This document shows positions 34,690-45,954 of a DNA stretch of 64,000 nucleotides, in pieces. Position 1 is the first letter of the stretch. The number at the start of each line of letters is the position of its first letter. A model generated the notes under the pieces. It was not told the DNA's origin. It saw only the letters and a program-made list of their open reading frames with translations, and did no database searches. The position numbers and the translations under genes are program-made. This DNA is from Ottelia alismoides (lineage: Eukaryota; Streptophyta; Magnoliopsida; Alismatales; Hydrocharitaceae), in contig JAZKJV010003122.1 in the NCBI GenBank assembly GCA_037367405.1, positions 124,001-188,000 on the forward strand, written 5' to 3'.

Positions 34690-34931
34690 GGGATCTTTAC
34701 CCCATAGACCCTATAAACTTTTCCAATTACCTCCACAACCTTTGAAACAACCTAATTCCCCCCTCGACCCCCTAAACATGCCAACTCTTACCCCATGAAC
34801 CCTCCGGGTAACCTGTTTAACGTCTGTGAGGGTCCTTGGGGTAATTTATAGGGTCGATGGGGTAATTATGTTGTGTGAAAGGTCGTAGAGGTAATTGGCA
34901 AAGTTTATAGGGTCTGCCTGGTAAAAATCCC
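34690..34931. mobile_element. Mutator-type MITE, 242 bp, copy 1
   Basis: Long terminal inverted repeats start GGGATCTTTACC and end GGTAAAAATCCC. The inward arms share 'ccctataaact-ttccaattacct' with their reverse complement. The perfect 9-bp target duplication TTGAAAAAT flanks it (34681-34689 and 34932-34940), which is the Mutator-superfamily signature. There is no coding capacity. The second copy, at 49617, has exactly the same length. Confidence 0.85.
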
Positions 34932-35699
34932 TTGAAAAATACATAAAGTTTGATTGAGTGCGTGTGCATTATTTTTCTTTAAATAGTCATTATTTTAAAA
35001 ATAAAAAAAATATTTTTTGCAAAATTAAAAAAATATGAAAATTAGAAAACCAAATAAAAATATAAAATTAAAATCAAATAAAAATACAAATTTCAAAACC
35101 CAAGGCTAGTGTACATAGAAATTCCATAATTCTTTTCATTGATTTTTCATTACATAGAATAACCCTCGGGATTTTTGTAGCCTCCATGAGTTCGATCCTA
35201 CTACCTATATAGGTAAATTAAATAACAAAGTTCTGTTGCTACATTTCCTCCATTTATTTTTCTAGAGAATTGAATTAAATTTTTGTTTTACACTTCTTTG
35301 GGTTGTGACGACCACATTTTCATTTGTGAATAACTCATTTAAATAAAAACCGAATCCTAAGCATTCAACAATCATCGATTAGAGCGATTTTAGGGACTTT
35401 GTTGAATGTTTTCAACTACTGTCTAGGTATGATCGATCATGCAATTTTTTTATTGATCATTTTGGCTAAAAATGAACGATCATGATTGGCTTTCTGATCG
35501 ATCGGTGAAGTTGGATGATCAATCATTTTGGAACTGTGGACCCATTTAGACCTTAAAATTAATAGAATTTGATTATGAAAATGATGTATAACTAATAGGA
35601 CATCAATATATGTTAGATATCTGGATTATAGCAATAAATCAATAATCAAGTGAAATAGGTACAGTACAATGTAAATTGAAAACAAAGGATGTTAATGGA

Positions 35700-36989
35700 T
35701 GATGAATATATGATTCATCACTTTAAATGTTGAAAACAGAGCTCTGTTTTCAAGCGATTAATTGCATTTAGGAATTATTAATGCATATTTAGCATTCATG
35801 CATGTGTAAATATATTCATATTTTATCATTTCATAATTGTATTAATAAGAAGCCAAATAATCTAACTCCAAGTTGTTTCACTTTTTTCATTATTTTATAT
35901 TAACTCCAAATCAAATAAAATCAACTTCATGTTGTATATATTACTAACATTAATAAAAAAAGAATACCAGAAAAATAATAACTTGTATATAATGTTAAAT
36001 AAAATTAAACCCTAGTTTTGAGATATAAAGTTGTAAAGTTAAATATCTCCCATATATTACTCTACTCCCTTTTGAATTAAGGTACATTAAATTACCTACA
36101 AATCAAGGTCAAATTCAAAGAATCGGAGTTAATATGTAAAACTTGGATTTTGGGTCCATATTGTACATTGTAGATATTTACTCATTATTTTATGTAAATA
36201 CATTTCTTTTTTATTTTCTTTCTTTGATTTATATTTTAAAAAAGTGTAAAAAAATTCAAATCTAAAATGAATCAAAAATCAAAGAAAATGAATCATTCTG
36301 AGTATGTATATATGATCTTTACATAAGTTCAATTTCTTTTATTTCTTTATTTTCTTAATTATTAAAAATATCAAAAAGTATATTAATTTACAAGTATTTA
36401 TTTTATAATTCATTTGATTTTATTTTAACTTGTCCATTATTTAAAAAGCATAAAAGTTTTGTAAAACATAAAAAAATCGGGTATTTTATAGATATAGAAT
36501 ACGATAAAAAATTCAATTTAATCATATGACATCTTTTGATTTTGATTCCTTCACGAAAGTTGTAGATCTCATTGATATGAACAACTTTTCGAGAATACTT
36601 TTTTATTTGACATCATTTTACATTTTATTTCAATTTTTCTTTTGATTATATTTTCTGATTTTTCTAGGAGCGACATGTGGCAGCTCCTGGAGCCGCCATG
36701 CATCACCCCCACTTACTCCTCAGCTGCCCTTTTTTGGTTGTTAGATGAATTACCCCTTCATCCAATGACCTAGATCATTTTCCTTTATTTTATTTTATTT
36801 CTTTTATCTTATCTTTTTATTTCTTTTAGTTTGTTTCGCCACTTGGCTTTCTCTTGATCGTCCAATCTCGGTTGATCGCACGGTTGAGGAGTTTTTTCTC
36901 CCCCAATCGGAATTCTCGGCCGACGATCGACCTCCCTCGCAGCTCCTCTCGACGAAGTCCACCTCCCTCCCTCTACATGCCACAGGGTT
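35700..36989 (+). repeat. Athila-type LTR fragment (plus strand)
   Basis: A second TGATGAATATATGATTCATCA start lies at 35700. AT-rich sequence follows, then from about 36665 a GC-richer block with 'cggttgatcgcacggttgag', comparable to the leader block of the other LTRs. It breaks off where pol-like sequence begins at about 36990. Confidence 0.4.
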
Positions 36990-37812
36990 TTTACCAAAGA
37001 TTCATAAAGGATTTTTCAAAGATTTTCTGACCATTGATAGAGTTCTTAGGAAAAGGTACAAAGTTCCTTATAGATCACATGTGTCTTGAGGCCTTCGAGG
37101 TACTTAAAAGGAAGATCATGGATGCTCCCATCCGATAGGCTCCGAATTGGTCTCTTCCCTTTGAGATCATGATGGACGCTTCTATTTTGTAGTCGGGGTC
37201 ATGTTAGGACAAAGGAGAGAAGGGATACCTTGTGTTGTCCACTACACGTGCAAGGTTCTAGATCAAGCTCAAAGGAATTACACTATCATAGAGAAGGAAA
37301 TGCTTGTTGTAATGTTTGCCTTGGATAAATTCAGGCCACATCTTTTAGGATCCAAAGTCATACTGTTTACATACCACACAACCATCGTGTAGTTAATAGA
37401 AAAGAAGGACGTGAAGGCACGTCTTCTGAGGTGGATTCTACTGCTCCAAGAGTTCGATTTGCATATCAAGGGCAAGCCCAGAGTAAAGAATTGGTGGTTG
37501 ATCACCTCTCTCGCATTGAATCGCAAAGTTCCCCTGAGACTGACACTATCAAGGACTCCTTCCCCATTAAGTCGGTCTATTTTGTCAACTCTCTTCCATG
37601 GTATGCCAATATGGTGAACTTTCTGGTGTCTAGGACAGTGCCCCATGATTGTCTTATGAGCATCATTGACCAACTTAAGTTTAAATCCAGAAAATACCAT
37701 TGGGAGGATCTGTTCCTTCTCTTCGAAGGTCTAGATTGCGTTTGGTGGAGGTGTATTCCTCATGAGAAATAAACGAGTGTCCTTACATACAATCGTTCCT
37801 TGGAGGCATGTT
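36990..37812 (+). pseudogene. Athila-like pol fragment: end of RT, RNase H, start of integrase region
   Basis: Plus-strand translation runs parallel to element A pol: 'FYQRFIKDFSK', 'LGQRREGIPCVVHY', 'NYTIIEKEMLVVMFALDKF', '[19 protein letters not shown]', 'VVDHLSRIE' and 'SRKYHWEDLFLLFEGLDCVW'. It has stops (in 'DAS' to 'SGV', and after 'HTTIV') and at least one frameshift. The RNase H aspartate block is degraded. The homology stops at about 37812, where the inverted LTR tip of element A starts. Confidence 0.8.
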
Positions 37813-37866
37813 GAGGGATTTGAGCTTAATAAATGAGATTTAGAGTGATGAATATGAGATTCATCA
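37813..37866 (-). repeat. element A: surviving tip of the 3' LTR
   Basis: On the minus strand it reads TGATGAATCTCATATTCATCA followed by 'ctctaaatctcatttattaagc', matching the first ~54 bp of the LTR at 31274. It is directly preceded (element sense) by the PPT at 37867. The rest of the LTR is missing, replaced by the plus-strand pol fragment. Confidence 0.7.
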
Positions 37867-37879
37867 TCCCCCTATACTT
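37867..37879 (-). promoter_or_regulatory. element A polypurine tract
   Basis: Sense strand TAAGTATAGGGGGA directly precedes the LTR start TGATGAAT. It is the primer site for plus-strand DNA synthesis. The same core recurs in the four hairpins at 39207-39566. Confidence 0.75.
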
Positions 37880-39206
37880 AAACCATGATCGTCCCTGAGC
37901 ATCAAAAAGAAATGCCATGAGGTGAAATGAGATTGGGTTCCATACCAAGACCATGATCTGAAGGTGAAAGTGAACTCGACCTTTGGATTATTTATGTGTC
38001 GGAACTTCTGTGAGACTTAGAATTTTAAAATCAACAACCTTCAAGTTCTACACATCATTGCTACAATTTCGGCTCAAAAGTCATCTTAGATCAATCTTCT
38101 TCCCAAAGTATACCCTATGAACATTGAACAACCGACTCATGTGTGTGAAAGGTTTTAGCTCTTCCCATCCAGAATGTCAGACTACCATGCTCCTCTCCTC
38201 TCCAGTAACTCATCCTCGGGGAGTCATGTATTTCCTTCTAAGGTCTGTCGCGTTGTGTTCACAATCGAATTGGGGGAGAAGATAGAAGACGAGGAAAAGA
38301 ATTGGAGGGTGGCCAGTGTAGTCACCTCTCCTTGTGAAGATGGCCAATGTAGCCGAGTCTCCACCAAGATCTGCAGGTTTATTGAAGCTTGGACCTTTTT
38401 GGTCAGATTTTTATTTTGGTAGAATGCTTCTTTGTATTTGGAATTTTTGGTGGTTCTGCTTGGATCTTGTTGTGCCCATACAGATATAGAATCTTTTTGT
38501 TCTGTACATTTTTTGGGGTATTAGAAAAAAATTATGCCCAGCCGTCCATCCCTTTTCTGAAGCTTTATTTCAACCTGTACTCCAGTCTTTAGATTTCCAT
38601 GCTACCAGAAAAGAAACTCACATAGTCTTCCAACATCCCATCTGAGTTGAGCTAAGTGCATAGTGCGAGAGTACACATTAATTCCCTATTCCAGAGTTGT
38701 ACCCAGAATGAAGAGACCAGGTTAGACACTAAGAGTCAAACGCCGCACATTATCATGTGGAACTTAAAGAATTAAGTCAAAGACCTGAAGTTTCTAAAAC
38801 GCTATTTCTCGGTGAAGTTCCTCTGAAAATTAGATGGATTAAGGTCAAGTCCAGACCACTCTCGGTTTCGGCTTATAACTCGGTTCAGAACCCAATGGCT
38901 TTTCACAAATGCAAATGAATGCGATGCTGGATGAAGTGCAGGTGTATGAAATGTAGACACATTTTTTATGAGAATTTTTATTTTATTTTATTTATTTTAT
39001 TTTTTAATGAAAGGGATTTTTGGTCTTCTTTCTTTTTCTTTTCTTTTTTTTGCAAAAATGAATAAGAAGCCATTTTTTCAAAAATTTTGGGCACAGTTAG
39101 TGTTAGTAGCAAAACTTTTTTTTGAATTAATACCACACCATAAATACATATAGACTTATGTGCAAGTACGAGATATGGGTAAAATATATACGAAGTATAT
39201 ACAGAG
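37880..39206 (-). other. element A non-coding 3' region
   Basis: No long frame is present. Several blocks match the equivalent region of element B: 'ttttaaaat-caacaaccttc' near 38020 (55573 in B) and 'tctgaagctttatttcaacctg' near 38555 (56096 in B). The region is thus a conserved non-coding part of the family, not random decay. 38950-39150 is T-rich. Confidence 0.5.
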
Positions 39207-39566
39207 CCCCCTATACTTAGCGAGTGATATGTCCTCAGAGCACAAGAAGCGTAAAGAAGACATAGCTCGGGCTAAGCATAAGAGAGTGAAAAAAAGGGAA
39301 AAGAAAAAGAACAAGATTTACAGAACTGCCCCCTATACTTAGACTGTGAACAGTCTAAGTATAGAAGAAGAGCGGAAAAAATAAAGTGGTCGGGATATGT
39401 GGATGAAGAGAGTATATGCAGGTGGGTGTCGGTTCCCCCTATACTTAGGCTCTGGTCAGCCTAAGTATGGAAGAAGGGTGGAAATGGAGCGATCAGGAGA
39501 TAGGAGAAGAATGGTATGTACATATGGCATTGCCCCCCCTATACTTAGGCCTTGGCCTAAGTAGAG
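39207..39566 (-). repeat. element A: array of four PPT-like hairpins
   Basis: Four units begin (plus strand) with C4-7 then CTATACTTAG. Inverted repeats are at 39333-39364 (perfect 15-bp arms, 2-nt loop), 39439-39470 and 39539-39566. A longer-looped unit lies at 39207-39282. Start spacing is about 123, 106 and 100 bp. On the sense strand the 3' arm plus G-run reads CTAAGTATAGGGGG, the same as the element's true PPT. Element B has the same array. Confidence 0.85.
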
Positions 39567-39595
39567 GAAGAAGCAGTATAAGGAGATCGATGTAG

Positions 39596-40800
39596 TCAGG
39601 GGGGAGGGTGGGACTGATCTGATGAATCTTCAATGTCCTTGCTCTGCGTGAAGTAGATGACCTCAACTTGAATTGTCTGCTCTTTGGGTGATTCAATATA
39701 TGGCTTCAGCAATTGTCCATTTACTGAGAAAGGTTGTGCATCATCTTTGAGTTCGACAATATCCACACTTCCATTGGTATGCACATCGATGACAATGTAG
39801 GGACCCGTCCATTTTGATTTCAGTTTCCCATGAAAAATCTTCAACCGAGCATTAAACAACCACACTTTCTGCCCAGGGACAAAGGTTTTATCTCGAACGT
39901 GTCTATCATTCCATCTCTTGACCTTGTCCTTATAAATTACACTGTTGTCATATGCCCGATTTCGGATTTCAATTAGCTCATTCAGATTTAAGTCACGACA
40001 TAATTTCCCAAGGTGACAACTCCAATTCAACTTTTTGATCGCCCATTCTGATTTGTGAATCAGTTCTACAGGTAGATGGCATGGCTTGCCATAGATCATC
40101 CTAAAAGGTGAAGTTTCGAGTGGAGTCTTATAGGCTGTCCTATAGGCCCACAACACCTGGTCCAACAGTTTCGACCAGTTCTTCCTATCTGGACGAACAA
40201 ACTTCTGAAGAATACCCTTCACCTCTCTATTAGAAACCTCTGCCATGCCATTAGATTGTGGATGATATGGGTTGGCTATTCTATGCTCTAATTTATACTC
40301 CCTAGCCAAAGATCTCATTTCCTTATTCACAAAGTGGCTACCTCCATCAGAAATCAAAACTTTTGGTATCCCGAACCTTGCAATGATATTATCCTTGATA
40401 AACTTACAGACGACTTTGCTATATGCGGTTCGGGTTGGAATAGCCTCTACCCATCTTTATAAATAATCAACCGCTAACAAGATGTACTCAAATCCATTGC
40501 TATTGGGAAAGTGACCCATAAAATCAATCCCCTATGCATCGAAAACATCACAGAAAATCATTGGTTGCATGGGCATTTCATCTCTATAACCAACCGTTCC
40601 TCCCATCCTTTGGCAAATCGGGCATGACCGTAAAATTCATTAGCATCTCTAAATAAGGTCTGCCAATAAAATCCACATTGGAGTACCTTGTGTGTGGTTC
40701 TCTTTCCCGAATGGTTTCCTCCAGCCTCGAGAGAATGACAATGTGTGAGGACACTCTGGTATTCTTCCTGAGAAATACATCTTCACTAGACACAATCTGG
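39596..40800 (-). pseudogene. element A integrase
   Basis: A 253-codon frame (40357-39596) holds the second half of the catalytic core and the C-terminal domain: 'ISDGGSHFVNKEM' (second Asp), 'NPYHPQSNGMAEVSNREVKG' (catalytic Glu), then 'VPGQKVWLFNARLKIFHGKL' and 'KSKWTGPYIVIDV'. Upstream, 'GIDFMGHFPNSNGF' keeps the first Asp, but the preceding Trp codon is a stop, and another stop follows in 'DYL-RWVEAIP'. The HHCC end (40584-40800) is degraded and out of frame. Integrase would join element cDNA to the chromosome; this copy cannot be made intact. Confidence 0.8.
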
Positions 40801-43026
40801 TCCTTCATAGAAAAAGAAAGGATCGTCCCAATGGTATTTTCTTGAATCTGATTTTAATCGATCAATTATTCTCTTGGTCCAACCAAAGGGAACCTTCTTG
40901 GAGACAAGATAGTTCACGATGTTGGAATACCATGGGGTTGAATCAATAACGCAAACTGATTCGTCTGGAAAAGCCTCCTTAATTGGTTCAGTGTCAGGAT
41001 AATTATTTTTCTCAATTCGGGAAAGGTGATCAGCAACAACATTCTTTATTCCAGGTTTATCCTTGATCTCCAAATTAAATTCCTGGATTAACAAGATCCA
41101 TCTCAAAAGTCATACCTTGGCATCCTTCTTATCCATAAGATATCTAATTGCCGTGTGATCTGCGAAGATTGTCACTTTAGAGCCCAATATGTATGATCTG
41201 AATTTTTCAAGGGCCCAAACAACCGTGAGCATTTCCTTTTCAGTCATTGTATAATTTCTCTGTACAAGATCCAACACTTTGCTCGAGTAATGAATTACAT
41301 AAGGAATTCCATCTCTTCTTTGTCCAAGTACCGCTCCGACAGCAAAATCCGATGCATCAGTCATGATCTTGAAGGGAAGAGACCAGTCGGGAGCTTGTAA
41401 TTTCGGCGATTCACATATTTTCTTTTTCAGGAGCTCGAAGGCCTCTAGACACCTATGATTTACAATAAACTCGGTGTCTTTTCCTAAGAGCTCAGTCAGT
41501 GGGCGGGCAGTCTTTGAAAAATCAGGGATGAACCTTCGATAAAATCCAACATGCCCTAAGAATGACCTCACTGACTTGACGTTGGTTGGTGGCTCAAGTT
41601 TCTTGATCACATCCACCTTGGTAGGGTCGACCTCCATTCCCTTTTTGGAGATGACGTGCCCCAACACGATACCCTCGGTCACCATAAAGTGACTTTTCTC
41701 CCAGGAGAGTACCAAATTAACCTCCCTGCATCTCTGAAGGACTTGGTCCAAGTGCGCTAGACATGTATCAAATGAATCATCATGATCTGAGAAGTCATTC
41801 ATGAAGACTTCTAGGAAATCACCAACCATTTCGGCAAATACGGCAATCTTGCACCGCTGAAATGTGCATGGGGCACTACAAAGCCCGAATGGCATGCGCT
41901 TGAATGCATAGGTACCGAAGGGACATGTGAACGTGGTCTTTTCCTGATCCTCGGGAGCGATAACTACTTGATTGTAGCCGGAGTACCCATCAAGAAAACA
42001 GAAGAATGCTTTCCCTGCAAGCCTATCCAAGATTTGATCAATATATGGTAGTGTAAAGTAATCTTTCTTAGTTGCAGTATTCAGGCGCCTGTAATCGACA
42101 CAGATGCACCACGATGTGGGTACTCGGGTCGCGATCTCTACCCCCTCCTCATTGGTGACCATCTGGATTCCTGACTTCTTCGGGACGACATGAAGGGGGG
42201 CCACCCACTTGGAGTCAGAAATGGGGTATATAAATCCTGCTTTGCACCATTTTTCTATCTCTTTCTTAACCACTTCCTGAAGATTGGGGTTTAATCTTCT
42301 CTGAAATTCACGGGAAGGCCTTGCATTATCCTCAACATAAATTTGGTGCAAGCAGAGATCAAGGTTTATTCCTACGAGATCTGACACAGTCCAACCGATA
42401 GCTTTTCGATTTCGCTCAAGGACTTCAAGTAATCTAGATTCCTGGTCAATGGTTAATGATGAGCTAATGATCACGGGGAATTTTTCTTTGGGTCCATTTA
42501 GAAATTCATACTTCAGTGTGGCAGGCAGTGGTTTCAGCTCTGGCAATTCTGAATCATCAATTAAGTCTGACTGAATGACTTTTGCATCTGGCTCAGTGTC
42601 AGTTTGTGGTGAATCACTCTGTGATATGCTGGCTACCAATTCTGAAGAAAGGTGAGTCGGATCGCTAAAGTAGTGCGCTAATTCGGCCAGAGCCACGTCC
42701 GACTCATCATCGATATTTCTTGATTGTCTCGAAGATGATGGGACTGACAAATCCGAAAGGATTTCTGTGTCATTAAGACTGTAATAATCTGGATGACTAG
42801 ATAAGTTTGGCAATATCTCGTAAACTGCACTGTGCACTATTTCTTCTTCTGATGTTGTGCTTTCAATCTGCATGTCTGGCAGTTGGTCCCACGACCCAAT
42901 AGTGCTGAGGAGATTGCATTCTGATGTTTCGTCATATTCAGTGGTGGATTCGAAGTCTGTCCTTTGCCACTTTGTCTGTTTCATCTCCAAGTCTACTTCT
43001 CCGCCTAGGGAATGGAATTTCATCAT
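40801..43026 (-). pseudogene. element A reverse transcriptase and RNase H
   Basis: A 638-codon frame (43026-41110) starts with an acidic linker (residues 1-170), then RT: 'WCICVDYRRLN' (about 306-316), 'FCFLDGYSGYNQV' (342-354), 'TFTCPFGTYAFKRMPFGLC' (365-383) and 'VFMNDF' at 407-412. The catalytic pair should be DD; here the first Asp is Asn, so the polymerase would be inactive. RNase H begins at '[17 protein letters not shown]', with 'TEKEMLTVVWALEKF' and 'FADHTAIRYL'. A TGA after 'KKDAKV' replaces a codon that is Arg in element B (CGA to TGA type). The same frame resumes as 'LLRWILLIQEFNLEIKDK' to 40800. Confidence 0.85.
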
Positions 43027-43059
43027 TCCGGTACCGTAATCGAATACAGCTTTGGCGGT

Positions 43060-43806
43060 TCATAAGAATGGTCTTCCAAGAATGATTTGTAATTCCTTCC
43101 AAAGGTTCGGGGTCTCCATATCAAGGATAGTGAAATTCACTTTGTATTCCGTACCCTTGATCACGATGATGACATTTTTCACTTCTCCCTTAGGTCTTTT
43201 AGTGGATTTATCAGCAAATTGGAGTAAAGATAATGATTTCTTGAGAGGACCTAACTCCAATCTATAATATAAGGCTAAGGGTAGAAGATTTATGGAAGAA
43301 CCATTGTCGAGAAGTGTGCGTGCGGATGCAATACCGCCAATAAAACTCTCCACATAATGAGCACCCAGATCCCTTTTCTTTCTTGGTAAATGCTGATTTT
43401 TGACACATTTGGTCGTGGTAACTATCAAGATATGAGTCTCCACAAATTGACTTGTTTTCTTTCTACGAGTCCTGGTGGGAGTACATTTCACCTTCAAGTA
43501 CTTCTGAAATGCTGGATTACTGGCCACATACTGATCAAATGGTACTTTGACGGTGATATTTTGCTGGCAGAATCGTTCCATTTCTGGGTCATCTCGAATG
43601 TTTTTATTTTGTTTTCCTTTCTTAAGAGCATGGGGGAAAGGAAGGGAAGCATTTGAGACAAGAAATAGAGAGCCAGAATCATAAATAAGAGCATCTTTAT
43701 TAGAAATGGAGTTCTTATTACAATAATAATCAAAATCAGGTTGCTGAAACGGTGACAAAGGGATTTTTGCATCAACTAGAGGTTCAAGGTCCTCTGCAGA
43801 CTCCAT
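43060..43806 (-). pseudogene. element A aspartic protease region
   Basis: The 248-codon frame contains 'ARTLLDNGSSINLLPLALY'. In Athila-type elements this retropepsin active site is usually D(S/L)G; here it is D-N-G, so activity is doubtful. It continues with 'LLQFADKSTKRPKGEVKNVI' and 'LWKELQIILGRPFL', the usual C-terminal 'ILGRPFL' flap region. Upstream is a basic stretch with 'FPHALKKGKQNK', the equivalent of 'FPHAIEKSKK' in element B. A stop separates it from the RT frame. Confidence 0.75.
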
Positions 43807-43908
43807 AGATGCTTTTTCCTTCTCTTGTGCTGAGATCTTCAGGCATCCTTCTTCTTCATCCTCAAAAGCATCCTCCGATTGATCTTCTGAGTCTTCCTGA
43901 TCCGGATC

Positions 43909-45954
43909 CTATGCCCGGTCAGGTACGACCACGGTCCTTATGCTCATGAGTGACATGGCATTGATTTTGTCAAACGAAAGGATCTCATGTTCAGATGTGG
44001 AGAAATCTGAATAGTATAACTGGCCATTGTGTTGAGACGATTGAGATTTATTCAAGCTATTGGGGTTAGCTTGAACTTGGGCGGGAATGGTTGTGGTTGG
44101 GGTTGTCTGTTCATCCTTCCAATGGGACAAGCGATTAACATCAACCCGTAGATCGTGCAACTCATTTTGGAAGTTACGAATTTCTTCAAGCATTTGTCTC
44201 TGTATATCTACCGGTTCTTCTTGAGGGTTGGATGATTGAGCTGATTGTCTAGGAGCTTGATATTGCTGATGGTATTGCTGAGGTTGGTTCTGGCGATTGT
44301 AGGGCTGTTGCTGCTTCGGATGCTGGAAAGATGCAGTGTTCTGAGTATGCTGTGGAGCCGAAGGAAATGCATCATTTTAGAAAGTGGGCAGACATTGATA
44401 AGACTGACGGCCCCCCATATTACCCTGTCGGGTAGTGTCCTGTGTGTACCAAATATCGTTTACTTTGAATGTCAGAGGCGGGGCTTCTTTGACTGTCTCG
44501 GTCGATGGGGGTGGTTGCTGGGAAGGTTGGGCATAGGATTGGTCATGAGCCCATGGTTGTTGTTGTTTTGATCCTGGCTGCTCTATGATGATGCACATGA
44601 TAGATCGGGGTCGTAGGTGCAGTAGGCATCCCCATCTTGGACACCTTCTCAGTGAGCTCCTCCATTTGCTTTGGGAATTGGGAAATCATGATGTCGATGC
44701 CGTTCATCCGCTTATGAATTTGATCCACCACTGTCAATTTATCGGTGATGATGTTCATGTTTGGAATTAAATCCTCTGCTATCTCTACGACCGTTTGCTT
44801 TCCTCCTTTGGCTTGAAAAGTGTGCAGGGAATCAGTGTATGCTCTACTGGTGATTTGTGAGCGGCTTGTCTCTGCCATCTGCTCCAGTACTTTCCAGACG
44901 GTTTCAGCTCCTCACGATGGGTAGTTGCCTCCGCAGGCAGTACTGACTAACCCTTGAGTCTCGTAGTTGAGGCCAGAGTAGAGTGATTGAACTAGGATGT
45001 TGTTATCTAGGTCATGGGAGGGATATTTCTGTAACATGTCTTTAAACCTATCCTTAGCCTCACAGAGTGGTTCATTAGGCATTTGAGAGAAACTGGTGAT
45101 ACGAGTCCTCATTTGGTTGGTCCGACTCAAAGGGGAGAATTTTTTAAGAATAGGTTCTTGAACCTATCATAAGTGGTTACAATCACTCCGAAGTTTTTCA
45201 CCCAGTAATCTGCCTTCCCTTTCAAGGCGAAAGGTAGTGCAGTGAGACGAATGTAGTCCTGGCTGACTTGTGGGTGCCTTAGATTAGAACATATCAGCTC
45301 CAAGTCTCGTAAGAATTCTTATGGCTCTTCAGTCGCGTTACCATGGAGTTGGGGTAGTTGACTCAGGAAGTGTGGCTTCAGTTCATAGTTAATCTCTGGA
45401 TGAGGTGGCTGCAAGTAATTTCTAACTCTGTACTATCTAGGATTGTATGTTGCTTCCATTGACGGTTCTTCCCCAGCATTCAACTGCTCAAGTTGTTCCC
45501 TTAGTAATAGTTGTTGCTGCTCAGATGCAGTCAGTGTTGCAAAAATCATCTGTATTGGGTCTTCATTATGTTCCTCTCCTAGTTTCTTCCTGGGAGGCAA
45601 CTTGGGCGGCATCTTCTTCTTCTTCTTTTCACCTTCAGAATGGGAGAAATCGGAGTCAATAGAATGGAAAGATTCAGAATCAGAGTTATCGAGGTGAGAG
45701 TCTTCCTTGATGTGATCATGAGATAAAGCAAGAGTATGGGTTTTACCTCCTTCCCGGAAGCTGAAAGAATCATAAGAGGAGGATTCATGGGAAGGGTGTC
45801 CATGAACCCAAGGTGGTCCTGAGTAAGAGTGCTTCTGAACCTTTGAGATTGGAAAAGTTGTGGCGGTCAGAGAAGGGTTCACGGAGTCCGAACGAGAATT
45901 AACACAATTTTCCATTCTCGATTCAAAATGATCAGCAAGAGGTTTACGGTTCAT
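43909..45954 (-). pseudogene. element A gag (frameshifted)
   Basis: The N-terminal frame (45954-45433, 173 codons) is serine/acid-rich with a lysine run 'EKKKKKMPPKLPPRKK' and a Gln/Leu-rich end. A stop follows. The capsid domain (about 45430-44912) shows 'LQPPHPEINYELKPHFLSQ' and 'EFLRDLELICSNLRHP', then 'MRTRITSFSQMPNEPLCEA', 'RFKDMLQKYPSHDLDNNI' and 'SLYSGLNYETQGLV'. This is the Athila-style retrotransposon gag. The tail (44878-43909) is Gln/Pro/Thr-rich. No CCHC knuckle is present. Several frameshifts and stops (for example at 45432 and near 44378) kill it. Confidence 0.75.

Larger units (their letters stand above)
31274..35316 (+). mobile_element. Athila-type LTR (plus strand), ~4 kb
   Basis: The left end TGATGAATATGCATTTCATCA matches the LTR starts of element A (37866, minus) and element B (55368, minus). 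Shared internal landmarks include 'gaataaaatagggagagataaggcc' near 31528, which corresponds to the element B LTR near 55100. A TATA box 'cctataaatagac' lies at 32740, with a GC-rich block just before and after. The right end is taken at 'gacgaccaca' (35316) by analogy and is approximate. No PPT precedes it and no PBS follows, so it is probably a solo LTR, but a target duplication could not be confirmed. A 242-bp MITE sits at 34690-34931. Short frames such as 32596-32973 are not genes. Confidence 0.55.
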
